A stretch of 64,000 bases of DNA, taken from assembly GCA_965659115.1 (NCBI GenBank), contig CBFHUP010000004.1, forward strand, positions 14,145-78,144, written 5' to 3'. This document shows, in pieces, positions 26,438 to 34,619 of the stretch. This stretch comes from UBA8752 sp965659115. GTDB taxonomy: Bacteria > Bacteroidota > Bacteroidia > Flavobacteriales_D > Sanyastnellaceae. The notes below the pieces were generated by a model. That model worked only from the letters and a program-made list of their open reading frames with translations. It ran no database searches and was not told the origin of the DNA. The translations under genes were made by a program, and so were the position numbers. How positions within the stretch are numbered: the first letter of the stretch is position 1; each line of letters starts with the position of its first letter.

Positions 26438-26445
26438 CAAAAATA
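26438..26445 (-). promoter_or_regulatory. -7 box four bases before the DUF4301 start (exact match)
   Basis: Minus-strand order TATTTTTG, CGCC, ATG. All six fixed positions of TAnnTTTG match. This is the best example of the leaderless arrangement in the window. Confidence 0.6.
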
Positions 26446-26494
26446 CCGCGCTACCGCGGAATCCTTGCTCCCTTAAGACCGAAACATTGAGGTG

Positions 26495-26926
26495 TTATGC
26501 GCGGTACAGGCGGCCATCGTCGTGGCGGACCGCTGCTGACTTCTGCACTTCTCCCAGCCTGGGGCTGTGCAGGGATCCTCCGGCGCGGTCCCTCTTCAAG
26601 GCGGAAAGTGCACCGTCGAGCTGGATGGCCGCCCGCGACAGGGCTGCCTTCAATTCCGATGCATCACCTTCTGTTCGGGACAGGTTTTCGACCACGAGCA
26701 CTTCCTTCAACAAGCTTTGCATGCCCAGCATGCCTATGCTGCTCTTGGCTTTGTGCGCCAACGGATGCAATCCACCCCATTCACCCGATCCGGCGAGCCG
26801 CGTCATTTCCGCGAAATACTTCGGCACCTCCTCCTCGAAAATATCGAGGATGCGCAGCACCATGGCGTCGTTGCCTTGGAACACCTGCTTCAGGTAATCG
26901 AGGTTGTAGAGATTCGCGTGCATCAT
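26495..26926 (-). CDS. Orphan Hpt (histidine phosphotransfer) domain protein
   Basis: A 143-residue protein, almost entirely one Hpt domain. The four-helix pattern runs from YLKQVFQGNDAMVLRILDIF through PLAHKAKSSIGMLG, where His58 is the predicted phospho-acceptor with the usual Lys/Ser neighbours. Hpt proteins relay phosphate between hybrid kinases and response regulators; no kinase or regulator is encoded nearby. A longer frame runs upstream antisense to galE, but the domain begins exactly at the double ATG at 26921-26926. The C-terminal ~28 residues are basic and low in complexity. It is divergent from galE. Confidence 0.82.
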   Translation of the reverse strand: MMHANLYNLDYLKQVFQGNDAMVLRILDIFEEEVPKYFAEMTRLAGSGEWGGLHPLAHKAKSSIGMLGMQSLLKEVLVVENLSRTEGDASELKAALSRAAIQLDGALSALKRDRAGGSLHSPRLGEVQKSAAVRHDDGRLYRA

Positions 26927-26986
26927 GGAACCGTGTCGAACGAAATCCGACGCCTGTATTACGGGGGAATGCGGCTTAGGGTTACC

Positions 26987-26994
26987 GATATTTG
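26987..26994 (+). promoter_or_regulatory. Candidate -7 box four bases before galE
   Basis: The order is GATATTTG, CGGC, ATG; five of six fixed positions of TAnnTTTG match. Confidence 0.4.
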
Positions 26995-26998
26995 CGGC

Positions 26999-28027
26999 AT
27001 GCCCCAAAATGATACCCCACGGCGCATTCTTGTGACTGGAGGAGCAGGCTTTATTGGTTCGCACACAGCTGTTGCGCTTACCGAAGCCGGATATGTCCCT
27101 GTCATCGTGGACGATATGCGCAACAGTCGGCCCGAAGTGCTGGACGGCCTTGAGCGCATCCTGGGCCACCGTGTCCCGTTTCATGCGGTTGATTGTGCCG
27201 ACGAGGCTGGAATGAAGGCTGTATTTGACACCCCCATCCACGGGGCCATCCACTTCGCAGCAGACAAGGCTGTGGGCGAAAGCGTGGATGCTCCAGAGCA
27301 ATACTTCTCGAACAACATCGGCGCCACCGCCAAACTGACCCAGATGCTGCGCCAAAATGGCGTTCAGCACCTCGTATTCAGTTCCTCTTGCACCGTCTAC
27401 GGAGAAGCAACGGCGCTGCCTGTGGGTGAATCCGCTCCCATCCAGCCTGCTGCCTCCCCTTATGGATTCACCAAACAGGCGTGCGAGTCGCTTTTGGAAT
27501 ACAGCCATGCGGCGGGCCAAGGACAATTGGGCGTCGCTTTGCTGCGCTATTTCAATCCCATCGGCGCGCACCCTTCGGCCGAAATTGGAGAACTGCCCAT
27601 TGGAACCCCTGCCAACCTGGTACCGTTCCTGACCCAAAGTGTCGCTGGGTTGCGGCCTGAATTGACCGTTTTCGGAGCGGATTACCCCACAGCGGACGGG
27701 ACTTGCATCCGGGATTACTTGCATGTCTGTGACCTGGCTGAAGCCCATGTGGCGGCCTTGCAATGGCTGGAAGGCAACAGCGGCGCCATGGAAGCCTTTA
27801 ACCTCGGCACCGGAACGGGCAGCAGCGTCAAAGAAGTCATTGCTGCCTTTGAAGCGGCCACGGGCCGCTCGGTGCCCCACCGTTTTGGAAACCGACGACC
27901 TGGCGATGTCACCGCGATTTACGCCGACGCCTCGAAGGCAGCAGACCTGCTCGGATGGCGCACCAAGCGCTCCTTGGAGGAGTGTTTGGCCGATGCCTGG
28001 CGCTGGCAGGAAAAACTCGCCGGCTGA
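26999..28027 (+). CDS. galE: UDP-glucose 4-epimerase
   Basis: A 342-residue extended SDR enzyme interconverting UDP-glucose and UDP-galactose. The NAD-binding VTGGAGFIGSHT lies at the N-terminus; the catalytic residues are in SSSCTVYG (Ser/Thr) and SPYGFTKQACE (Tyr-x-x-x-Lys). IRDYLHVCDLAEAH is the GalE-typical motif. The frame extends far upstream on the same strand, but ATG at 26999 (MPQNDTPRRILVTGG) fits the family start. It supplies UDP-galactose for surface glycans. Confidence 0.95.
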   Translation: MPQNDTPRRILVTGGAGFIGSHTAVALTEAGYVPVIVDDMRNSRPEVLDGLERILGHRVPFHAVDCADEAGMKAVFDTPIHGAIHFAADKAVGESVDAPEQYFSNNIGATAKLTQMLRQNGVQHLVFSSSCTVYGEATALPVGESAPIQPAASPYGFTKQACESLLEYSHAAGQGQLGVALLRYFNPIGAHPSAEIGELPIGTPANLVPFLTQSVAGLRPELTVFGADYPTADGTCIRDYLHVCDLAEAHVAALQWLEGNSGAMEAFNLGTGTGSSVKEVIAAFEAATGRSVPHRFGNRRPGDVTAIYADASKAADLLGWRTKRSLEECLADAWRWQEKLAG

Positions 28028-28030
28028 CCC

Positions 28031-28645
28031 TCAGGGTACACCTCCCCATTCCACAAAAGAACGGACCACCGCGAAACCCAGCAGGAACCCCAGCGCGAGT
28101 TCTTTGGGCGTGTGAACCCCCAACCTCATCCTGGACCACCCCACCATTCCCGCGGCAACAAAGCCCAAAGGCAACACGGCATCCAGACCGAGGTCGTGCA
28201 TCATGTTAAAGGACCACAGTGCACCCATTGCACCTCCTTGGGCCAACAGGTGCATGCTCACTTTAATCCACCGGGTCAGGACCATGGCCACTGCGAGAGA
28301 TCCCATCATCGCCAAGACCAAGGACAGGACTTCCGACGGGAGAAACACCCCTGGCCGGGTCAAGGCGTAATAGCCCAGCACTTGGTAGAACATCACCACA
28401 ATGAACGGGATGGTCCGCTCGCTGCGCTTTGAGGCTTCCAAATCACTCAGCGCCCCGCGGCGGTGCAAGGCATAAATCGAAATGGCCGGAGCCAAGGCAT
28501 TGATCAGCAGGATCGAGGTCACATACACCATCATGGCCGGTTGCAACCGCAGCCAAGGGTCCACCGCCCACAGCAGCAAAAACAAGAACAGCGGCACCCA
28601 CAGAGGATGCAGCACGTAAGAAACCACCAGCGCCAAAGACCGCAT
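28031..28645 (-). CDS. PAP2-like membrane protein
   Basis: A 204-residue protein with about six TM helices. Degenerate PAP2 acid-phosphatase motifs are seen: KVSMHLLAQGG (about residue 128) and GWSRMRLGVHTPKELALG (about 170-187), which matches the SRxxxGxHxxxE part of motif 3. The first PAP2 motif (KxxxxxxRP) is replaced by SKRSERTIPF, so phosphatase activity is uncertain. The start overlaps the rpoN stop by one base and it is probably the last gene of asnS-rpoN-PAP2. Confidence 0.75.
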   Translation of the reverse strand: MRSLALVVSYVLHPLWVPLFLFLLLWAVDPWLRLQPAMMVYVTSILLINALAPAISIYALHRRGALSDLEASKRSERTIPFIVVMFYQVLGYYALTRPGVFLPSEVLSLVLAMMGSLAVAMVLTRWIKVSMHLLAQGGAMGALWSFNMMHDLGLDAVLPLGFVAAGMVGWSRMRLGVHTPKELALGFLLGFAVVRSFVEWGGVP

Positions 28646-30099
28646 TAGAGTTCTTTGCGCAAACGGGCCACGGGAATGCCCAGCTGTTCGCGGTACTTGG
28701 CTACCGTTCTCCGCGCGATGCGGTACCCTTTTTCCTGAAGGACATTCATGAGCTTCTCATCGCTGAGGGGCTTGCGCTTGTCTTCAGCCTCCACGGCTTC
28801 TTCCAAGATTTTCTTGACCTCCCGGGTCGAGACTTCCTCTCCACTCTCTGTGGTCAGCGATTCGCTAAACAACGATTTGAGCAGAAACGTACCATAGGGG
28901 GTTTGAACGTATTTAGAATTGGCCACCCGAGATACCGTGCTGATGTCCATGTTGATGCGATCGGCAATGTCCTTGAGGATCATAGGCCTGAGCTGAGTCT
29001 CGTCGCCTGTGAGAAAGTAGGCCTCTTGCAAATGCAGAATGGCCTGCATGGTCACGCGCAACGTGTTCTGTCGCTGCTTGATGGCATCGATGAACCACTT
29101 GGCCGCATCGACCTTTCGCTTCACAAAAGTGATGGCCTCTTTCTGTGCACGGTCTGGCGACTTTGCAGCCGCATAGCCCTGCATCATGTCCCGGTATTCG
29201 CCAGAGACCTTCAATTCAGGGGCATTGCGACCGTTGATCTGAAGCCGCAACTCGTCCCCTTCCACGGACACATGAAAATCGGGGACCACCGCTTGGATGG
29301 GGCGGGCATTGTCCGCTCCAGAGTTGCCAGGTTTGGGGTTCAATCGGGTGACCTCCGCCATAGCTGCGCGCAGGTCGTCTTCGCCCACATCCAGCCTGGC
29401 CACAAGCTTGTCGTAGTGCTTTTTGGTAAAGGCATCAAATTGCTCATCCAAAATGCGCTTGGCCAGCGCCAATCCACCACGGGAATCTGCACCGGCCCCT
29501 TCCAATTTTCGGTCCAGCTGCAACACCAAGCATTCCTTGAGGTCGCGCGCCCCCACTCCCGCCGGGTCCAACCGCTGCACGATGGCCAAAACGGCCTCGA
29601 GCTCTTCCTCGGTCACTTCTACGCCTTGTCCAAAGGCCAGATCCGAAGAAATCGCATAGAGGTCCCGTCGGAGGTAACCGGCCTCATCCAAGTTGCCAAT
29701 CAAAAAAGCGGCCAGCATGCGCTGACGGTCCGTGACAGGCTGCAGTCCCACTTGCGCGGACAGGCGGTCTGAAAAAGTCTCTCCTGCCCCAAAAGCCGTA
29801 TCCCGATCCTCATGCTCTGCATGGTTATTGACGGCGTACCGGTAGCCCGGCGTTGGGTCGTCGAGGTAGGCGTCAAAATCAAAATCATCCCGGGTTTCTC
29901 CGCGGTCATCGTCCAACCCGTCCGCTGTATCCATTTGCGCTTCCTCCTCACGCCCCTCCTCCAAGGCGGGATTGGCCTCCAGCTCCTCCTTGATCCGCGC
30001 TTCAAGCTCCAAGGTGGGCACCTGCAACAGCTTCATCAACTGAATCTGCTGGGGACTCAGCTTTTGTTGGAGCTTTTGTTGAAGGCTTTGCTTGAGCAT
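28645..30099 (-). CDS. rpoN: RNA polymerase sigma-54 factor
   Basis: A 484-residue sigma-54. The N-terminal activator-interacting region is Gln/Leu-rich (LQQKLSPQQIQLMKLLQ), followed by an acidic region II, the core-binding domain (DPAGVGARDLKECL), and the DNA-binding part with SNSKYVQTPYGTF-like and RpoN-box ARRTVAKYRE elements near the C-terminus. It directs polymerase to -24/-12 promoters opened by AAA+ activators; no such activator is in the window. It lies 34 bases downstream of asnS. Confidence 0.95.
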   Translation of the reverse strand: MLKQSLQQKLQQKLSPQQIQLMKLLQVPTLELEARIKEELEANPALEEGREEEAQMDTADGLDDDRGETRDDFDFDAYLDDPTPGYRYAVNNHAEHEDRDTAFGAGETFSDRLSAQVGLQPVTDRQRMLAAFLIGNLDEAGYLRRDLYAISSDLAFGQGVEVTEEELEAVLAIVQRLDPAGVGARDLKECLVLQLDRKLEGAGADSRGGLALAKRILDEQFDAFTKKHYDKLVARLDVGEDDLRAAMAEVTRLNPKPGNSGADNARPIQAVVPDFHVSVEGDELRLQINGRNAPELKVSGEYRDMMQGYAAAKSPDRAQKEAITFVKRKVDAAKWFIDAIKQRQNTLRVTMQAILHLQEAYFLTGDETQLRPMILKDIADRINMDISTVSRVANSKYVQTPYGTFLLKSLFSESLTTESGEEVSTREVKKILEEAVEAEDKRKPLSDEKLMNVLQEKGYRIARRTVAKYREQLGIPVARLRKEL

Positions 30100-30133
30100 A
30101 GGGATTTAACGCAGGTCGAGGAACTGGCAGTAT

Positions 30134-31564
30134 TTAGAATTCCGCGTTGAGGGGAGTCCTTGGAAATGGAATCACATCGCGGATGTTGGTCATTCCGGTG
30201 GCAAACATCACCAACCGCTCGAACCCGAGCCCGAAACCGGCGTGGGGTGCCGTGCCGAAGCGCCGCGTATCGAGGTACCACCAAACGTGGTCTTCTGGAA
30301 TGTTGAATTCGGCGCATTTCTGCTGCAATCGGTCCAAACGCTCTTCCCGCTGGCTGCCTCCCACAAGTTCTCCGATGCCGGGAACCAAGACGTCCATGGC
30401 CGCCACGGTCTTGCCATCGTCGTTGGCCCGCATGTAAAAGGCCTTGATCTCGGCGGGGTAATCGGTCAGAATGACGGGCTGGTTAAACTTCTTCTCCACC
30501 AGCCAACGCTCGTGCTCGCTTTGCAAATCCACCCCCCACTCCACGGGATACTTGAACTTCTTCTTTTTGAAGGGCTTTGAATTGCGGAGCAAGTCAATCG
30601 CCTCGGTGTAGGTGATCCGAATAAAGGGATTCTCGGTCACGAAACGCAACCGCTCGATGAGCCCCATATCATTGCGCTGATCCGCCGGCAATTGCTTCTC
30701 GGCATCGGCCTCGCGCTTGGCCAAAAACTCCAATTCAGCTGGATACCGTTCCAATATGCGGCTCAGTACAAACCGCAGACAATCCTCCGCGAGGTCCATG
30801 TTGTCATCCAGGTCGTTGAACGCCACTTCGGGTTCAATCATCCAGAACTCGGCAAGGTGACGGGACGTGTTGCTGTTTTCTGCTCGGAAAGTCGGACCAA
30901 AGGTGTACACCTTGCCCAAGGCCATGGCCCCCAACTCAGCCTCCAACTGACCGCTCACAGTGAGGTTGGCGGCTTTGCCAAAGAAATCTGCCGCGTGGTC
31001 CACGGCGCCATCTTCTGTTCGGGGCACATTGTCGAGGTCCAGGGTCGTCACCTGAAACATCTCTCCCGCACCCTCAGCATCACTGCCTGTCACAATGGGC
31101 GTATGCAACATATTGAACCCATTCTGATTGAAGTACTCATGGATCGCATACTGCAAACCATGGCGCAGACGGAATACGGCATTAAAGGTGCTCGTCCTGA
31201 ACCTCAGGTGGGCCTTCTCGCGGAGGAACTCCATGGTGTGCCGCTTCATCTGAATGGGATACACCTCTGGATCGGCATCGCCGAGCACCTCCAGCTTCTT
31301 GACCTCCACTTCTGTGGCTTGCCCTTTGCCTTGGCTTTCGATCAGGGTGCCAATGGCCGAGACCGCGGCGCCGGTTGTGAGCCGCTTTCGCAGTTCCTCA
31401 TCGGTGTTTTCGCGGTCGACCACCAGCTGCAGATTGGACAGGCTGGACCCGTCATTGATGGAGAGAAATTGGTCATTCCGGAAGGTCCGGACCCATCCAC
31501 ATACGGTCACCTCCTCGCCTGCGAGGGTGGTGTCGAGCAATTGGGAAATCGTATGGCGCTTCAC
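30134..31564 (-). CDS. asnS: Asparagine-tRNA ligase
   Basis: A 476-residue class IIb synthetase. An N-terminal OB anticodon-binding domain (about residues 15-100, VCGWVRTFRNDQFLSIND) is followed by the class II core with motif 2 in FRAENSNTSRHLAEFWMIEP and motif 3 in GFGLGFERLVMFATGM. The Asn-specific length and motifs separate it from AspS. A -7-like CATCTTTG box lies 58 bases upstream (31623-31630). It is the first gene of the asnS-rpoN-PAP2 set. Confidence 0.95.
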   Translation of the reverse strand: MKRHTISQLLDTTLAGEEVTVCGWVRTFRNDQFLSINDGSSLSNLQLVVDRENTDEELRKRLTTGAAVSAIGTLIESQGKGQATEVEVKKLEVLGDADPEVYPIQMKRHTMEFLREKAHLRFRTSTFNAVFRLRHGLQYAIHEYFNQNGFNMLHTPIVTGSDAEGAGEMFQVTTLDLDNVPRTEDGAVDHAADFFGKAANLTVSGQLEAELGAMALGKVYTFGPTFRAENSNTSRHLAEFWMIEPEVAFNDLDDNMDLAEDCLRFVLSRILERYPAELEFLAKREADAEKQLPADQRNDMGLIERLRFVTENPFIRITYTEAIDLLRNSKPFKKKKFKYPVEWGVDLQSEHERWLVEKKFNQPVILTDYPAEIKAFYMRANDDGKTVAAMDVLVPGIGELVGGSQREERLDRLQQKCAEFNIPEDHVWWYLDTRRFGTAPHAGFGLGFERLVMFATGMTNIRDVIPFPRTPLNAEF

Positions 31565-31622
31565 TTTGGCGTCTATTGAAGAACTGCAATCACTGTGTTC
31601 CGGAAGTCTTCCGGCTGCGTTG

Positions 31623-31630
31623 CAAAGATG
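31623..31630 (-). promoter_or_regulatory. Candidate -7 box of asnS
   Basis: Minus strand CATCTTTG, five of six fixed positions of TAnnTTTG, 58 bases before the asnS ATG. The identical string occurs before porU (59612-59619). Confidence 0.4.
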
Positions 31631-31644
31631 CGGCGATTCACACC

Positions 31645-32337
31645 TTATACGGCGCGTTGTTGATCGTCGCTGGAAACCACGCCGTCGCGGAGGCGCACAA
31701 CGCGGTGGGCATGGGCGGCGATGTCCTCTTCATGGGTCACGATGATCACGGTATTTCCCGCCGCGTGGATTTCCTCGAAAAGGGCCATGATTTCGATCGA
31801 AGTCTTGGTATCGAGGTTGCCTGTCGGTTCGTCTGCCAACAGCAAATCTGGTCGGTTCACCAGGGCTCGGGCTACCGCCACCCTTTGGCGCTGTCCGCCC
31901 GAGAGTTCATTGGGTTTGTGGTCCATCCTATCGCCGAGGCCGACCTGCTGCAGCACATCTTGGGCCCGGGCCGTGCGCTCTGCTGCGCCTAAGCCAGCGT
32001 AGACCATGGGCAAGGCCACATTTTCCAGAGCGGTATAACGCGGCATCAAGTTGAATGTCTGAAAGACAAACCCAATGCGGCGGTTGCGGATGTCTGCCAA
32101 CGCGTCGTCATCAAGCGTCCCCACATTCTCTCCAGCGAGCTGATACAGGCCCGAAGTAGGGGTGTCCAAGCAACCCAGCATGTTCATGAGGGTCGACTTG
32201 CCTGAACCCGACGGCCCCATCAATGCGGTATACTCCCCTTTTTGAACGTCCAACGACAACCCCCTCAAGGCATGCACTTGCTGGTCGCCTACCTGATAGG
32301 TCTTCCACACGTCTTGTACCTGAATCAAAGCTGGCAT
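31645..32337 (-). CDS. LolD/MacB-type ABC transporter ATP-binding protein
   Basis: A 230-residue ATPase of the LolD/MacB/FtsE class: Walker A GPSGSGKST (about residues 41-49), Q-loop FVFQTFNLMPRYTALENV, signature LSGGQRQRVAVARAL, Walker B LLLADEPTGNLD and switch THEEDIA. Such ATPases pair with an FtsX-like permease for lipoprotein release or macrolide/peptide export. No permease is adjacent, so the partner is elsewhere. A -7-like box lies four bases before the ATG. Confidence 0.9.
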   Translation of the reverse strand: MPALIQVQDVWKTYQVGDQQVHALRGLSLDVQKGEYTALMGPSGSGKSTLMNMLGCLDTPTSGLYQLAGENVGTLDDDALADIRNRRIGFVFQTFNLMPRYTALENVALPMVYAGLGAAERTARAQDVLQQVGLGDRMDHKPNELSGGQRQRVAVARALVNRPDLLLADEPTGNLDTKTSIEIMALFEEIHAAGNTVIIVTHEEDIAAHAHRVVRLRDGVVSSDDQQRAV

Positions 32338-32341
32338 GATT

Positions 32342-32349
32342 CAAAGAAA
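32342..32349 (-). promoter_or_regulatory. Candidate -7 box four bases before the LolD-like ABC gene
   Basis: Minus-strand order TTTCTTTG, AATC, ATG; five of six fixed positions of TAnnTTTG match. Confidence 0.4.
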
Positions 32350-32421
32350 CGGCACACGCACCGGTCTTTTCCCTTCGCACGCGGTCCAGTGCGCATGATA
32401 AAAATGAATAAGCCTTTAATT

Positions 32422-32429
32422 TACGTTTC
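32422..32429 (+). promoter_or_regulatory. Candidate -7 box of the choice-of-anchor L protein gene
   Basis: TACGTTTC, five of six fixed positions of TAnnTTTG, 33 bases before the ATG. No -33 TTG is visible at the usual distance. Confidence 0.35.
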
Positions 32430-32462
32430 GAACGTCCCTTTGCGCCCACCAACACCAAGCAC

Positions 32463-34607
32463 ATGCGCCTCTGTCAAATTCTGGTTTTATTGTTCTTGGG
32501 CACTTGCACCTCTGTCTGGACCCAAGTCCAGGTAAACAGCACGCTGACCGCAGAATCCTACGTCAACGACATTCTTCTCGGAGAAGGCATTGAAGCGAGC
32601 AACATCCAATTGACAGGAAGCCCGGTCCAAATTGGTCAAATCTTGGGTTTTGATCCAGTGGAATTCCCGATCACAGAAGGGCTCATTCTGAGTACTGAAG
32701 TGGCATCCAACCCTGCCAACATCAACATGGGTTGTCAAGAAGACCAAATTGGAGATGGACAAGAGGTGACGGGTGATCTGGACCTGCTCAACATCGCCAA
32801 CAGTGTGCCTGGCCTGATTGGGCAGAACTTCAGCGTGAGTTCCGTCAACGACATCTGTGCCCTTGAATTCGATTTCGAAGCCACAGGGGACTCCATCCGG
32901 TTCAATTACGTTTTTGGTTCTGACGAATACCTCACCTACGTCAACACGCAATACAACGACATTTTTGGGTTCTTCTTAGATGGCCCTGGCATCGATGGGC
33001 CTTACCTCAATGATGCTGTGAACTTGGCTGAAGTGCCCGACTCTGATCCTCAGCTGCCCATCACCATCAGTTCGGTCAACAACGTCACGAACGCTGCATT
33101 CTACATCAATAACAATCCGAATGAGGTGCTGTGTCAGAATGGATACACCGTCCTAATGACAGCGAAGAGCCCGGTCATTTGCGGCGAGACTTACCACATC
33201 CGCCTCGCCATTGCCGATGGAACAGACACGTCGCTGGAATCCATCGTGATTCTAGAATCTGGTTCATTCCAATCCAATGGGGCGACCATCGAGGCGTCTG
33301 CGAGCATTGGCGATTCTCCGATCTTCTTGGGAGACACCGTTGTGGTCGAAGGCTGCAACGAAGCCGCTTTTACAGTCATCCGTCCCGTCACCACGGCCAT
33401 CGACACACTGGACATTTTTGTCTACGGCACGGCGGAAGAAGGGGTTGACTTTGCCGCTTTGGACACCACCATCATTTTTGAGGTGGGTGAAAATGAGCAG
33501 CAAATCCCACTGGACGTGTTTGCCGATGGCATTGCAGAAGGCCCAGAGACGGTGACCTTGGAGTATCTGTACGTCAACTTATGCGGAGACTCGACCCTGG
33601 TTTCAGCCACCTTGGTCATCCAAGATCCCGACCCGCTGTTGGTACAGGTCCCCGATGAAGTCGCCCTGTGTCCTCCCGTGCAAATTTCGGCGACCGTCAG
33701 CCAAGGGTATGCCCCCTTTGGGTTTCTCTGGAGCACTGGAGACACCACCTCATCCATCGAGTACGAGGACCTCGAACCCACGACCATTTTCCTGACTGTC
33801 ACCGATGTATGCGGGGACTCTACCATCACTCCCATCGATTTGGTAAATCCCACGCCGCTGGAAGTGGAGATCGTTCAGGAAAACAATCCGTACTGTCCCG
33901 GTGACCCCGTCGCACTGGGCACCAATGTGGTCTCCGGAAGTGGCACTGTGCAATGGGATTGGTCGGGCAACGTGGACAATTCCAATGGTGGGAGCGCAAA
34001 CGTGAGTCCGAGTACCAATGCGACATTCACGGTGAGTGCGGAAGATGCTTGCGGACAAACCGATGAAGCCGACTGGACGGTGCTGGTCCCCACCTATGAG
34101 CCCATGCTCAGTGAAGACGTCACTTTCTGCCTATTTCAGCAAGGTGTTCTGGGCGTGGAAGGCGGCACCTTTCTCTATACTTTTTCAGGCCTGGACGGTG
34201 TGCCCTTGACCGCGGAAACGGACTCCAATGTGGTGTTTACCAATGGAACGGGCAGCATCTACGTAGGCGGAGCCAATACCACCATGACCGTTGTCATCGA
34301 GGACGAATGTGGCAACACCGTCGAGGTCGATGTGACCGCCGAGGCTTGCGAGACCATCATCCCGAACATTTTCACGCCGAACAACGACGGTGAGAATGAC
34401 CGGTTTGTGATTGAGGGTATCGAAGGCTACCCAGGCAGCAGCATCAGGATCTTCAACCGCTGGGGAGGTGAAATTTTCTCCGACAAGAATTACGATTCGA
34501 CATGGGATGGAGAAGGGGCCGCCGACGGAACCTACTACTACATCTTTGACCGCAACGACGGCACCAGCTTCCGCGGCACGGTGCAGCTTATGCGGGAGCG
34601 ACAGTAA
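32463..34607 (+). CDS. Choice-of-anchor L / CHU_C (type B sorting) surface protein
   Basis: A 714-residue secreted protein. After a signal peptide (about residues 1-20) comes a choice-of-anchor L domain (about 22-270: ITEGLILSTEV, IRFNYVFGSDEY, DIFGFFLDGPG). A Calx-beta-like domain (about 295-395: YGTAEEGVDFAAL, GIAEGPETVTLEY), PKD/SprB-like segments (about 395-545) and a C-terminal gliding-motility-associated domain follow (about 635-714: IPNIFTPNNDGENDRF, IRIFNRWGGEIF, GTYYYIF). CHU_C is the type B T9SS sorting signal, typical of SprB-like adhesins. It has its own promoter region and is convergent with gpmI. Confidence 0.88.
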   Translation: MRLCQILVLLFLGTCTSVWTQVQVNSTLTAESYVNDILLGEGIEASNIQLTGSPVQIGQILGFDPVEFPITEGLILSTEVASNPANINMGCQEDQIGDGQEVTGDLDLLNIANSVPGLIGQNFSVSSVNDICALEFDFEATGDSIRFNYVFGSDEYLTYVNTQYNDIFGFFLDGPGIDGPYLNDAVNLAEVPDSDPQLPITISSVNNVTNAAFYINNNPNEVLCQNGYTVLMTAKSPVICGETYHIRLAIADGTDTSLESIVILESGSFQSNGATIEASASIGDSPIFLGDTVVVEGCNEAAFTVIRPVTTAIDTLDIFVYGTAEEGVDFAALDTTIIFEVGENEQQIPLDVFADGIAEGPETVTLEYLYVNLCGDSTLVSATLVIQDPDPLLVQVPDEVALCPPVQISATVSQGYAPFGFLWSTGDTTSSIEYEDLEPTTIFLTVTDVCGDSTITPIDLVNPTPLEVEIVQENNPYCPGDPVALGTNVVSGSGTVQWDWSGNVDNSNGGSANVSPSTNATFTVSAEDACGQTDEADWTVLVPTYEPMLSEDVTFCLFQQGVLGVEGGTFLYTFSGLDGVPLTAETDSNVVFTNGTGSIYVGGANTTMTVVIEDECGNTVEVDVTAEACETIIPNIFTPNNDGENDRFVIEGIEGYPGSSIRIFNRWGGEIFSDKNYDSTWDGEGAADGTYYYIFDRNDGTSFRGTVQLMRERQ

Positions 34608-34619
34608 CCGTCCGCCCGC

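Noticed and set aside
26927..27880. A long N-terminal extension of the Hpt protein
   Set aside because: The extension is antisense to galE and carries no domain; the Hpt fold begins at the ATG at 26926.
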